NCBI GenBank assembly: GCA_963931925.1 | Contig: OZ007570.1 | Coordinates: 41,623,687 to 41,687,686, forward strand | Reading direction: 5' to 3' | Source: Onchidella celtica | Taxonomy: Eukaryota; Mollusca; Gastropoda; Systellommatophora; Onchidiidae | DNA length: 64,000 bases | Shown here: piece by piece, positions 12,652-24,221 of the stretch | Position numbering within the stretch: the first letter of the stretch is position 1 | Layout: every line of letters starts with the position of its first letter | The notes under the pieces: model-generated | Told to the model about the DNA's origin: nothing | What the model saw: the letters and a program-made list of their open reading frames with translations, nothing else | Databases searched by the model: none | Translations under genes and position numbers: made by a program

Positions 12652-12791
12652 GCAAAGAGTGATAGTGAACACAAATTGGTCAAGTCAAAGTACCCTGAAG
12701 ATGAGGAAATACTTAGAGTTCCTATTGCGCTGGCAATGATCAAACTTTTGCAAAACTTACCCAAAGAGACACTGGAAAACAGATTACCAGG
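12652..12791 (+). CDS. UTP20: UTP20 exon 7 of window
   Basis: This 140-nt exon starts in phase 0 after TTACAG and leaves GG at donor GTAAGC. It contains SEHKLVKSKYPEDEEILRVP and AMIKLLQNLPKETLENRLP. The HKLVKSK block followed by an E-rich turn and RVP is highly typical of UTP20. Confidence 0.96.
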
Positions 12792-14034
12792 GTAAGCTCA
12801 GAGAAGAATTAAAATGTGAGGAATTTGGTTCCCACAGTGGATGCTGCACCGTAAATTAAGATGCATTGTATTCTGATATGTTATGGCCGATTCCATGCAT
12901 TTATTTCGTGGATTTATCCCAGTGTGATGAATTTTGTCTCCTGAACACAGTAAAATTGTCTCTCTCCAAACTATTGCTTTTGAGATACTATCATAAATAT
13001 GTGAGGCAGCCTAGGAAAATCAGTCTTGAAGCAAAAATTTCACAATTGGAGCTATTTGTACCATCATGTAGCACAGGATTTGCAGAGCATTTTGCTTTTT
13101 AAATTTTTAAGATGTCTTAACTAGAACCAAAGTTATCACATTTTAAAGGTACAAAACACATGGATGCTACAAAATGAGAAAATCGTGTCTCAAGTTAACA
13201 CATTTATTTTCATACATTTTGAGGCGTTTTTCTCACCAGGAAAGCTAAATAATGTCATTGTGAATTATTTGAGTTTATAACCATCACAGAATTCAAATAT
13301 TGAGTGGAGATCAACATTTCAAGCAATTTGGGACTTTTCTTGCATAAAGTCAAGTCAAAACAGATGTTTTGCTAGATATATATATCTATCTTTCAGTCTG
13401 CCATCTTATTGATCGCAACTGCATTTTTTTGCAGATACTAAACTAAAGTAAAATTCTTCTGCACTTACAATATTATCAAAAGAAAGTTTTTCTGCACAAA
13501 GCAGAATTGCAATTAAAATCAATTGGAAAGGGGATGCTGTGAGGTTGGCCTTTTCTAGCTGATGATACTCTTTTGATTACGAAGATGCACAACTCTTACA
13601 AAATGCTACAGGGCCAATGTATTCATGCATAAATGAAAAGCTGTGGATTTGCCCTTTCCATTGGTGAATATTGTGATAGAGTGGGCAAATATGAGTGCGC
13701 GACCAAAAGACGTCAGAGTTGTTGACCATGATAACGGTAAAAATTATGTATTGTCAACAGATTTGGTCCATCACATTTGAAATGCAAAATTAAAGAATTT
13801 AGAAACTTTATATCATGCCAAAAATTTACACACAATATATAGGAAGAGATGTAGAATGAGGGTCTGACCTTGGCTAAATTTGGACCTGGGTCACCCAGAT
13901 GACCTTTGGAAGCTGATTACTCTATTATAAGATTTTTGCAACCTGATGATTTTTCTCAGGCTGCCTCACATATGTCGCCATTTGAGGTCTGATATTTTAT
14001 TTGTCAAAATACAAAACTCAAGCAAGGGAAATTA
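12792..14034. other. Intron 7 proximal part, nothing recognised
   Basis: This is 1.2 kb of AT-rich sequence between exon 7 and a Helitron-like element. No coding, inverted ends or repeat partners were noticed. Confidence 0.45.
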
Positions 14035-14503
14035 TCTATACTATATATATTTGTGGACTTGAGATTTTTCGTTGCAAAAGGCTTCTGAACCACTCAACAC
14101 TTAGACTTCAAATTTTATATGGTGCATCAGAATGGATGTAAGAATGCACAGTTTTTAATAGAAGTCTCAAATCTGTGTAGTTTTTTGAATTGGAAATTTA
14201 TTGTTTCGCCATCATTTAGATCTATTTCGAGTCATGGTTCGCCATTTTAAGGTTTCGTTATCACTTCCTGCGATGTGTTCACTATCAAACACACTAACCC
14301 GTGCGCAAATCATGCTGTTGTACATGATGCGCAGGGTGTCAACTCACAAAGGCAGTGCAGTAAGACTTATTTAAACACAAACAAACCAAAATAAAATAAA
14401 CAAATAGGAACAGGCCAGATGAAGCAGGTCCATAATAACCACCCAGAACTGAAACTAATATTCAAACCGATTTATTCCGGGCAGGGCCAGGGACCTCAGC
14501 TAG
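14035..14503 (+). mobile_element. Helitron-like element 1, non-autonomous
   Basis: This 469-bp element starts TCTATACTATATATATTTG and ends CTCAGCTAG. It is flanked by A on the left and T on the right, the A/T insertion preference and TC...CTRR ends of Helitrons. A GC-rich stem-capable stretch (CCGGGCAGGGCCAGG) lies just before the end. Its first 100 bp match element 2 at 48029, but its 3' part matches 47605-47751 instead. Confidence 0.75.
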
Positions 14504-14615
14504 TAATAAATAATTGAGTTATATCTCATCAACAGTGGCTAGACAATTTTGAGGGTTTCATTGGATGATGACATGAACACACTGATCTACTTCTGCCTAA
14601 CATTCCTGAGCTCAA

Positions 14616-14690
14616 AATGCGTTCAGATTTTCCTTTTTGTTTCTAAAGCAAAAGTGCCTTAAAGCGTGTCAGTTAGTTAATTGTTTCCTG
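14616..14690 (+). repeat. 75-bp direct repeat, copy 2
   Basis: This is the partner of 10227-10301, 4.4 kb downstream in a different UTP20 intron and in the same orientation. Confidence 0.9.
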
Positions 14691-14917
14691 CCCACTGATG
14701 GCTGGGGTCAGCAAGAGATTCAGCTGTCCCTGTGCCAGGGTAGGACTAGGAATACATGTTGTTCATTTGATAAATGAAATGGTGGCGCTGTAGATATTAG
14801 GTTACTAAATGGTATAGTATGAATTTGCCAATGTGTGGGTTGTGGAGAGAAAGTATCAACCAGGGGGTATCTGTACAGTGATAGGAGTTGGAGTCATTGT
14901 TTATTGTGTTGTATGTA

Positions 14918-16127
14918 CTGACCCAAAAAAGAAACGCACACACAAAATAATGATTTTATAATGCCTGGATTATTGAAAACTAGACCATAGTATCAAAAGC
15001 CTTCTTGTAGTCATTGAATATTAAGATGAATAACAATAATTTAAATTTTGACTCATTACTTTCGGTTTATGACAGCGTATGTAGAAACTACTCTTTAGAG
15101 ATTTTTGGCAGATGGGTTCAGCATATCCATTACCTCTATTGGCCTAAGTTTGTGACTCACTACGTGCGTTCCTCACTCTCTGTTTTTACTCTCATAACAT
15201 GGTTCGATTTTTATGTGATCAACGGAATTGGCAATCTGCAGGCGGGGTAGTCAGTTAACCGTGTGGCAAGGGGTTTGGGGGTCAGAAGACTTTCAAGAGC
15301 GGTTTCATGCCACTGGAACTGGTGCCAATTGCCCATGGACAGGTTGACCAATGAGGACAATTGCAACTTATTGTTTTGAACGGCATCTCAGCCTGCTTCC
15401 AACTTACCCGCTGGCAATAGAGTCTGTCCTCAAACAGTGTGAAATCGTCTGAGGGATGCTGGACTACGGTGTCGTGGGCCTGTGGTTGGTGCAGTTCTAA
15501 ATCCCCAGCACTGTGCTGCTTGACGTGGCTCGAATCCATTGTATCTGGCCAAGACAAAGATGGTTGGAAAGTCACATTTTTGATGCAATGCAGCGATGGC
15601 CATCAGCGAGTTTTACCGAAGAGTGAAAAGAGTCCTTGAAAACGATAATGGGAAGTCTCACACTGCCAGAGTTAACACTGACTTCCTGAGCACTAAGGGC
15701 ATCCAGACATGGCACTGGCTGTCATGATCTCCTGACCTCAACCCCATTGAACACGCTTGGGATGTCTTAGACCGCAGGCTTAGTTCTCACCAAAGGCGAC
15801 CAGAAAATGAGGTAGAACTCTTCCAAGCTCTCCAGGAGGAATGGCAGGCCATCCCTCAACGAGTTTTTTTCTGATCTTGTGACTTCAGTGGATTGGAGGC
15901 GCCAGGTTGTCATTGATTCTGTGATGGGGCACACACTCTATTGACCCCAATCTAACCATTCGGAATTTTGTCCCTGGAATGCACAAAGGTTCTTATGTAT
16001 CAAATTACAAAGAATAGCATCATATGCACAAATAAAGTGCCAATCAGTGTGCCAAATTTCTAAGAAATACATCCATAACAAATAAAGTTACAATACTTAA
16101 TTTGAGGAGTGCACATTTTTGGGTCAG
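14918..16127 (+). mobile_element. Tc1/mariner element, defective
   Basis: This 1,210-bp element is flanked by TA dinucleotides (14916-14917 and 16128-16129), with short inverted ends CTGACCCAAAAA and TTTTTGGGTCAG. It contains a decayed Tc1-type transposase on the + strand. Confidence 0.9.
15250..15945 (+). pseudogene. Tc1-like transposase pseudogene
   Basis: The + strand shows an HTH-type stretch (NRLRDAGLRCRGPVVGAVLN around 15442-15505). Further on are the C-terminal DDE pieces: GKSHTARVNTDFLSTKGIQ near 15650, then [20 protein letters not shown] near 15730. These are hallmark Tc1 motifs. Several frames are needed to read them, and in-frame stops occur, including one directly before SPDLNPIEH, so it cannot encode an active transposase. 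Confidence 0.9.
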
Positions 16128-16429
16128 TATATTATTAATTAGATGTTGAGTCAGTAGGCACATCACCATGTGGCTTACAGCCTCCAGGATAGCCTTTGAT
16201 TGGCAGTTATCTTGTAATAATGCTAAAGAAATCTCTGTTTGTTAAGTCTTTGTTGCATGCCAGCCTGCAGAAATTTTCCAAAACGCCATCGACTTTATCG
16301 TCATTTAAGCTACAAAAAGGATCCACATTATATCTTGACTTTCAAATAGAAGTGCTTTGACAATGTTCTTATTTTCAAAGAGACTGTCTCAGACATTTGG
16401 GGCCAATAAATCTACTCTGGATTTTCCAG

Positions 16430-16586
16430 GATACTGTTGAAAATCTGTTATTTTCTGCGGTCGAGGTCAAGAGAAATCAGAACCATTGCGAGGGAAACCT
16501 TGGAGAAAGCTGTGCTATCACTAGGGCCTCGCTTTTTTCCTTTCATACTGAAAGAGATGAAAGTGACACTCACCAGAGGATATCAA
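16430..16586 (+). CDS. UTP20: UTP20 exon 8 of window
   Basis: This 157-nt exon supplies one G to complete a Gly codon, then reads ILLKICYFLRSRSREIRTIA and ends LKEMKVTLTRGYQ at donor GTAAGT. The ...R.REIR.IAR.TL motif and RGYQ ending are conserved in the family. A DNA element with long inverted repeats begins about 60 bp beyond the donor. Confidence 0.96.
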
Positions 16587-17165
16587 GTAAGTATGAAAGT
16601 GCAAAAGTGCAGAAGGAAATTTTGTTAGCAGTTTCAAATATTATAATTATAACCAGAGATATCTTACACCAACTAGATCGCGCACTCAATGCACCGCTCG
16701 TGTGATCAGTGTGTAAAACCGGCCGCCATGTTCTCAAGCCCTGTCGCTGGCTGAGCAAGAGGCAGGCAGGCCCACACCTGTTCGTATTTTGTTATATCAC
16801 GCTATGTTGGCTGGCGCTACAAATTACGATAGTTACAGTCCGGCAAAATAAACTGCAAACTGTAGCTAAAAAAAAAAACTTGCAAGTGGTCACATGTAGA
16901 TCATAGCAGGCATAATGAAACACATTGGTCAAAGAAAAAAAGGGATAACCATGGAACAGATTTCACCCTTCATGTTCACCGACCCAAAGCGTTCTAGCGG
17001 ATAGTTGTGGCAATCATTCCAAACAAAAAATCACTACGCTTGATTAAAATTATGAAGGCTGCAGCAGTTTATTGCCCTCCCTATGAATATATAGTAGTAT
17101 AATTTCATTGCCATTCTACAAGGTGTATTCCACTCTGCCACATTTACCATACACAACAGGTAGCA

Positions 17166-17280
17166 ATAATAATAATATATAGCATTTATATAGTGCTTCA
17201 TCCCGTTAACAAGCAGGCTCTAAGTCTAAGCGCTTTACAGCATTTGTATCATGTAAATCACACACACAATTCACAGGCCT
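17166..17280 (+). repeat. AAT-microsatellite with TAGCATTTATATAG motif
   Basis: An (AAT)n run leads into TAGCATTTATATAGTGCTTC and then AAGCGCTTTACAG. The same arrangement occurs at 50715-50785. It looks like the conserved 3' part of a dispersed marine-invertebrate repeat. Confidence 0.5.
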
Positions 17281-17380
17281 CCTCACAGAAAAAAAAAAAA
17301 AAACTACATATAGATGGACATTCAGAGTTGTAAAAAAAGAAAGGTGACTCGTCAGCTGATGTTTTTTAAGTCATAAATTT

Positions 17381-17641
17381 TCAGCCAATCTCAAAGAGAG
17401 GCAGAGAATTCAAAATCTGAGGCCCTTGAAAAGAAAAAAATTGTTCACCCATGGTCTTACGGGACATCTTAGGAATTTTAAACTTTTTATTGCCTGCAGA
17501 TGATCTAAGATATCGTGATGGTACATAAAGGGCCAAAAGATCAGTTAGATAAGTCCGTGCGTTTTTGTACATGACAGTGTATACATGCCACAAGGTAACT
17601 GGCTTATAAATTGTTCGTTTTTCTACCGGTAGCCAGTGCAA
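17381..17641 (-). pseudogene. CR1-like non-LTR retrotransposon RT C-terminal fragment
   Basis: The minus-strand frame reads LHWLPVEKRTIYK (first codon uncertain), then YLTDLLALYVPSRYLRSS and FQGPQILNSLP. HWLPV..R..YK followed by YL..L...Y.P.R.LRSS and W/LNSLP is the conserved tail of CR1-type reverse transcriptases. Only this tail is present, so it is a 5'-truncated relic nested in the element at 16647-18360. Confidence 0.8.
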
Positions 17642-18360
17642 GCATTATTTTGTACTATTTGCAGTTTTCTAATTTCTTTCCTGCTGTAGTCCAGCAAGTA
17701 GTCTAATTTTGACAAGACAAACGACCCTGACTGGAAAACCAACACCTCAGAAACAGTTCACTGCTGCTCACTGTTCGTACAATAAGAATTTAACAAAACC
17801 GACCAATAATTGATATTCACTTCAATCCATGGCCGATAATTAGCCAGCACAAAGTGTCCCACTAGACTAATTAATTGTCTTGGCGGCCAATCGGGGTGCA
17901 TCCCACAGATAAGATGCAGAGCTGAACATAAAATTAGTTTTTTTCACTCAACACTTGGCCATACTTTCTTTCATTCACCTGTTACTCCCATCACGAATCC
18001 AACCCATTGCACTTCCACCCTTGACCTTCATTCCTTATTCTTCACCCATTATAACATCATCACAATTGTTTTTTTCTTTCTTTTATAATTCATTGTCCTT
18101 GTTCTGTTCAGATGTTTGTAAACTACTTGTGTCTCCTTTCTTTTCCTTCTTTCTGATTAGGTCCCAGAGGCCGAAAACTTGCGTGTTTTGAAGATTCGCC
18201 GCATATGTTTTCATTTATGTACCATAAGACCCGAGCGTGGCAGAGGTCACTTCCACCTGGCTTGTAAAAATGGCCGCCGTTTTCCTTAGGGGTCACGGAT
18301 TTGGGGAGGCCCGCCAGTGGAGGCACGCGATCTAGTTAGTGTAAGATATCTCTGATTATA

Positions 18361-18866
18361 ACAAAGTGAAGCAAAATATTCTGTTTTTTCACTTGTGAAC
18401 ATACTGTGGATGTATTTTAATTGTCTACAAAAATTTGATGTGTTTGAAGGTGTCAGATTCTGACCATTGGTGTTGTTTCTTGCTGATCTGTCTTTAATTC
18501 CTGAGAGTGAGTGGATGGGTGAATAATGAATAAGACGGCTGTTTTGTGCTAACTTCACAGGTTTCATCAGAAGTGAAGAAGTTGCACCAGTACATCAGAA
18601 TGAATGAATGATGTAGTACGAGTCAGTAATTGCATCCATCTAAATCTTTTATTCTTTATTATTGTTTCAGTTTAGAAAGTACTTTCACACAGAAAGAAAA
18701 ATCAAATATCTCAGATTCATATAGATGAGAAAATAATAACATACTGCTCTCTTGTTGTGGGTCTTCATTTTGCCTCTAGGTTATTTTATGCATTACGTGT
18801 TGTTGTTAATTGTTGTTTTCCTTTTAGTTTTAAGAATAGTTTATTAATTTCGTTCTCTTTTTTAAG
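18361..18866. other. Intron 8 distal part, nothing recognised
   Basis: This is 0.5 kb of AT-rich sequence leading into the exon 9 acceptor, with no features seen. Confidence 0.45.
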
Positions 18867-19133
18867 TTACATGTCCTCAGCTTCACTACACATCATCTGC
18901 TAAAAGGCCTATTGAAGATTGTGAGTCCAGGTGACCTTGATCCTGCCTTACCAAGCATTCAAGACATTTTCTATGCAGAGCTCTTTGGTCATGTGGCAGA
19001 GGAAAAGGAGGTTGAAGCAATCAAGGCCAAATATTTTGAAGCAAAGTTTATCAAGGGATATGATGCATATGAACTCCTAAGTAGATGTGTGTCTCCAGGT
19101 TGCTTGAACCAACTGCTACAGCCCATAAAAGCT
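18867..19133 (+). CDS. UTP20: UTP20 exon 9 of window
   Basis: This exon has 89 codons, phase 0/0, after an acceptor ending TTTTTTAAG and before GTGAGT. It reads LHVLSFTTHHLLKGLLKIV, then DIFYAELFGHVAEEKEVEAI and GYDAYELLSRCVSPGCLNQ. The ELFG.VAEEKEV and YD.YE.L blocks are strong UTP20 matches and continue RGYQ of exon 8 with no gap. Confidence 0.97.
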
Positions 19134-19538
19134 GTGAGTTTTTTTGTGTAGTATGTATTTCTTAACATGGCAGCTGCGTGAGTTTTGTTTTTCACCGCTT
19201 TTCGGGGGAAAGCTGGTTCATTTCTGTAAATCATATCACACATACAAGTCGGTGAACTTGCAAATTTGTTCATCAGTCCTGTACAGTATTAACATTACTT
19301 TGTGTTAGTCATTTTCATCTTTCACAATCTCTCCAAGGTATGAGTATCCCGATTCATTGCACTGTTACTGCTATACTTGTTTCATTTGTAACGACAGTGT
19401 TTTTGATGCTTCAGAGAAATTTGAAATTCATTTCCTAATTTGGGCATTTGCATTTTTCCTAAGCACCTTGTAACAGTTGAGGTAAATTGCATTATGTTAT
19501 AATAGAGGCAGAGAGGTTATATGAACTGCTCCCTTTAA

Positions 19539-20236
19539 CCCTTTCATGTTTCTATTCTGGTTACTTGTGAAGCGCTCTAATGGCCGACTTCCTGGCTATG
19601 CGGCCGACCTGATTTGTTTACATTTTTCAGCCCTATGGCCGCCACTGCTGCGTTCCTGCACTAAATTGGAAATTGTAGCCCCCATGTCGCGTCTATGATA
19701 ATGAATTTTGACATACTTATTGAGAAATGAATGAACTACAAGAAGAACCTGTTTACATTGGAATGCCGAAATCTGCTTGTTGGTTTTGTGAATGTGAAAT
19801 GCTGAAATGGGATCTGTGACACTACCACTGAGACAGACAGACAATACACGTATTACACACTACCGCATCCCATCCCGTTTGTTATCCAAGCATACAACAC
19901 TACCCACACAAAGGCACCAAGCTAGTAACATGCTAGAGGGAGGAACAGGCCTGTTGGATGACCATGTATAATACAATACATTACTTGTAGGCCTAACCCA
20001 TGCTTTACGGTTCAAATTGGGTCAGTGGGCATCTGAAGATTACCTGGTGATATCATTTACTATTTATAGCTATTCATGCACAGTTCTCCCTCTCAAAATT
20101 GTATACGAAACTGGGGGACATTGGCCGGCCGGGTTGAACACATGGCGGCGTCATAGACAAAGCTGGATTCGGCCGGATTGAACAAATCGCGGGCCTTATT
20201 TAGTGTCCGGGTTTGGCCGGGTTAAACACGAAAGAG
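19539..20236 (+). mobile_element. TTAA-flanked MITE, family 2 copy A
   Basis: This 698-bp element lies between TTAA at 19535-19538 and 20237-20240. It starts CCCTTTCATGTTTC and ends AAACACGAAAGAG, so the ends are inverted. The body matches 48670-49389 throughout. It is piggyBac-type by its TTAA target and CCCT start, and has no coding sequence. Confidence 0.88.
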
Positions 20237-20240
20237 TTAA

Positions 20241-22453
20241 ATGAATGGGAATTCTACAAGGTATGGTATGTCCATAAAGAACACTGATGGGTGTGCTTAC
20301 AAACAAGTGCTCTGATACAACTTTCATTTCACATGTACATTCTTTTATTTATCTAAATATTTATTTTTTATGTTTTTAAGTTTGCCACATAAATCCAGTA
20401 TATATAGTGTATAGTGTAGCTTTCTTATCTTTTAGTACATGATTAAATTCCATTACATGAGTCTACAGTAGCTTCTTTACACAAGTGATATATGCACATA
20501 CAGTGATTTTATTTCTTCTGGATTCTGTTTTTCATGCATCGTTCTTTATTATTTTTCACCATACCAAACTAACTGAGGAGAGTACTTGTGGCATGCCAAT
20601 CTGGTGTGCATGAAATTGCAGTTGTTCACGATGCAGATCTATAGTCTTAAGGCCTGTCCACTAATAGGATATCAGATGCCTTTTTTCAGCATAAAGCTTT
20701 TGAGGAAGTCCATATTGTTCACACAATTTGTAGGTAAAAAATCAGAATGAAGAGGCCTGTTGTCTGCTTCTTGTTCTGATTTTCCAGCTGATTGAGAGAA
20801 AAGAAATGTTTCCATTTCTTCTCTGATAACAAAATGCTTGACACAGCTTCAGATGGCGGTGTATCTCATGACTGAATCCAGAACTGAATCCATTCATTTC
20901 ACTTTGTTTTCCTCTTGATTTTCTGTGGTTGGTTACATTTCAGGGCATGCAGCATCTCAAATAGGTGGTTATCATCACCACTAGAGCTTTAATAAGGCAC
21001 CATTTTTGGGAGGGCATGGTAAATAACGTGAAGCACAGTGTCAGATCATTTGGGAGTCTGAACAGGAATCAGGAAGTTTATTATGCATTTGACTTTCTGA
21101 TTTCTTCTTGTGCAGAATTCTAACATCAAAATTATAGATACGGGCCTTTAAGATTAGTTCTAGTGGAAGGAACTTACCCTTTCACAGTTGTCATGTTCCT
21201 CGGGAATGTCAGACCTGTGCCTATAACACAACATAGTCACTACTGTCTTCCAAATCACCTCCTATAGTGATAAGCTTTATAGTCAACTGAGCAATTTGCC
21301 AATGCTCTTTCAAATTAAATAGAGCAATGTCTTCCTTTTGAAACTTGAATGTTGTTTACACTTTTCCATACAGATTTGGGTTATTGGATTTTTTAGCATT
21401 AAACTGAAACCCTTGAAGTTGAAGGACAGTTAATGTACAACAAAAAGCCATAACAGAGTGAGCAGAGACTAATTTAAAATATTTAGGTAGTTCTACTAGT
21501 TACTGTATATGTCATTACGTGGAACAAATTCAGAAGCATCAACACGAGACACTCTTTTAGGATACACTTTTATAGTAAACTGGTCGACCCTCGCAAGATA
21601 CATCTTGCAAATTTTCCATGTACTAAGCGCAACTGTATATCTAGATCTAGGCTACATTAAAATGGCATTTGGATTCCATGCTATGACTAATAGAACTTAC
21701 TGTTACACCACAATTTCACACAGAATTATTTTATTTAATTACCCGTTGTACGAACGGTTTCATTTCTTGGTGCGGAACCAAACTTCTGTATTCAGTCGGC
21801 GCGTCAAAATAGTATAATTCTTCCGGTTCACTTAAAATGGTGAATTAAAATAGAATGACCAAAAAAATCTATTTTGATAAATTCGGGGACAGGAGTTTTC
21901 GAATGTTTTATGTGACGAAAACTTGGGTATGTAGATACTGTGGACGTCCGTAAAATTTGAAGCGTGTGGGCTAAGTATTAACGAAGGAGTAGGCTAATAT
22001 AGCCTCCAAAGTTCACTTTTATAATAATACTAATAGATGTAGTCACGGATGAATAGTCTCACATCCCAGAGCAAAGTGGAGAATATATTGATAACAGATT
22101 CATTGTCAGGGGCTGAATATAAATCATTTGAGCACCAAGTTTGCAATTTTTTTTTTAGATAAATCATTAAATGCTGTAAATGAACACTTTAACTTGCAGG
22201 CATAATTTGAAGATTGACTGCCTGGTGACTACAGGTGTAACGTAAACTGCAAGGTCCAGTAATCAGTCAAAACAATACAGTATATATATCCACACCCACA
22301 TATATATTTCAACAAGACTTGGACTGAAAAATTGTTTACATTCAAAACAACACAAATTAAAAATTTACTGTAACTATGTGTTGTTGTGTTGTCCCCTGAA
22401 CAAGTTTTTGACTCATTCTTGATGATTATTTTTTCCTTTCTGATTCTGAAAAG
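20241..22453. other. Intron 9 distal part, nothing recognised
   Basis: This is 2.2 kb with no coding match, inverted ends or repeat partner noticed. An open frame at 21509-21817 shows no family resemblance. Confidence 0.45.
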
Positions 22454-22620
22454 ATTTTGGAGAGCACCCACAGTCAGAACACAGCAAATAAGGCTGAGAC
22501 TGTCTTGAGAAAAGTGGCTGATGGTTTAATGGCCAACAGAAACATCCCTATTGAGACTATGATGGTGTTTGTCCACAGTTTGACCTCTAGGCTGATGTCA
22601 GAACTAATGGGAAAAGAAAG
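22454..22620 (+). CDS. UTP20: UTP20 exon 10 of window
   Basis: This 167-nt exon starts in phase 0 after GAAAAG and leaves AG at donor GTACAG. It reads ILESTHSQNTANKAETVLRK and ANRNIPIETMMVFVHSLTSR. It has the family pattern of a helix ending G...N, then a helix before the variable loop shared with exon 11. Confidence 0.93.
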
Positions 22621-22925
22621 GTACAGATTTAATCTTAGAAAGGAAATAATCAAATAGTAATAGTAATACCATTCTGAATCAAAGTAAACAATTTGAACAA
22701 TTTTTTGAGGCCCCATAGCATCATTCTTAAGGAAAGCCTCCCCTGAATTTTCTGGTACTGATATTTTTTTGTCGTTAAATGACTAATTTAAAAAAAAAGA
22801 AAAATTACAGAGAGCACAAACACTTGAAATACAGAATTTTACAGGGATCACCAGAGCTATTGTTGAACTTTAAAAAGCAACAAATGGCAGAGGAATCAAT
22901 ATTAGAAGTAGAATGCAGGAAATGC

Positions 22926-23745
22926 TAACCCTCGTCCTGCGTTGAGTGAACTCATCCACATAACGGCCAGTGTTGGGATAGCTGCTGGCTTGCTAACTTT
23001 GACGGTTGGGTCAGTTGGGTCATTTAGAGCAGTATATCATGTTTACTTAGTACGCAATAAATCATAAATGACCCCTGTAATATTTGGATAAAGTATTTGT
23101 GATGAGATGCAATAACTCTTATGGTTAAATAGAAAGCTCATAGTCATAAGAAAGAACTTTCGCATTTACATGCCATTTAAAATACTTTTTAACCTTTTTC
23201 TAAAAGGCATGCACTTTTTTGTCTCTAACTTGGGCCATACATGATATAAGTGAATAAATTATTTACTAAGCCAGACACTTAACTTATTTTAACTGCTTGT
23301 ATTATGATATACCCTGCTCCCCCTTCCACTGTTTTAAGGCTCAGCCTCCATTGTTTCTATTTTTTTAGCACAACCTTCTTAATGGTTTTTGCCAGAGATT
23401 TGATTTCCAGTTTGTAGAGTACATACATGTAGTTAAAGCGGTTTAACCAAAACTACAGAATATCTCTATAACTACCTTATCAAATACAGACACCTACGAA
23501 GAATAAAGTCTTCCCTGATGAAAAACTATTGACAGACACTCTTATGCAGTGTTTCCTCTGGTATTACATCAGAAGTGATCATTAGGCATAGTACTGCTTA
23601 TCAAATAAGCAGATCTGCCTCTTCTTATCATTCCATATGTAAATGACAACCAGCTTCAAAGTCAAAAGTTTCCGATTTTCTCGAGATCAAACTTCGGACT
23701 GTCAGAACTATTACAGGAACATGGCAAATAGTTACTACAATCTTA
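22926..23745 (+). repeat. Dispersed repeat R1, left-end segment
   Basis: This starts TAACCCTCGTCCTGCG and matches 35187-36030 along its length, for example AAATCATAAATGACCCCT and the CAAATA..GACA.C stretch near 23480. The start resembles piggyBac-type ends but no matching right end was found. Confidence 0.65.
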
Positions 23746-24070
23746 ATAAACATGATCGGATGTGAAAGAGATAATAGGGGCTACAGGATACATAAACAAC
23801 CGAAAAGGGTGCAAGAAAACAATCAGTGGTAGCAACAAAGTAAACAAATAGCAGATACTGTTACTATGCCAATGATTTGGGCTGTGCATTGAATGTGAAT
23901 GTGTTTGGTAAACCTTTTTTTTCATTCACAAAGAAACAACATAGTTAATATATCTCTAGAAGCAGAGAACCACAAGGTTTATCTTGCATTTTTGTGGCAA
24001 AGCCCGTACAAAAAGAAGTTTGATCTGAAAAAGCGAAGATACAGTAAAATTTCTCCTTCTTTGTGCTTAG

Positions 24071-24221
24071 TATTACTTCAGAAAAAATCGATCAACAATC
24101 AAGGAAGCCTACATTGCCAGAAAGCTGTCTCCTTCTTCCTCAAGCTGCACCACGTGGAGGTGTGAAACCTAAAGCTAGTAAAAGGACAAATGTTCATGTG
24201 CTGGTTGAGTTTGGCTTGCAG
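24071..24221 (+). CDS. UTP20: UTP20 exon 11 of window, loop exon
   Basis: This 151-nt exon follows a strong pyrimidine tract ending CTTTGTGCTTAG; its first T completes a Ser codon. It reads SEKIDQQSRKPTLPESCLLL, then PQAAPRGGVKPKASKRTNVH and VLVEFGLQ at donor GTAATT. The PESCLLLP....RGG block is a clear UTP20 signature. A different open frame over the same stretch was discarded because it does not match the family or the phase. Confidence 0.95.

Larger units (their letters stand above)
16647..18360. mobile_element. DNA transposon with 30+ bp inverted repeats, unclassified
   Basis: The left end has CAGAGATATCTTACACCAAC followed by TAGATCGCG. The right end (18326-18357) is its reverse complement with one or two differences. 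TTATAA occurs at both outer edges, either as target duplication or as part of the repeat. The 1.7-kb interior has no transposase of its own that I recognise, but contains a retrotransposon fragment and a microsatellite-like repeat. It lies 60 bp past the exon 8 donor. Confidence 0.75.

Noticed and set aside
22926-23745. A complete piggyBac-type MITE beginning at 22926
   Set aside because: The start resembles TTAACCCTCG ends, but the flank is CTAA and no inverted right end or matching TTAA was found.
23899-24165. An 88-codon open frame overlapping UTP20 exon 11
   Set aside because: The frame that matches the family (PESCLLLP...RGG) is a different one, starts at a strong acceptor at 24071 and has the phase required by exon 10.
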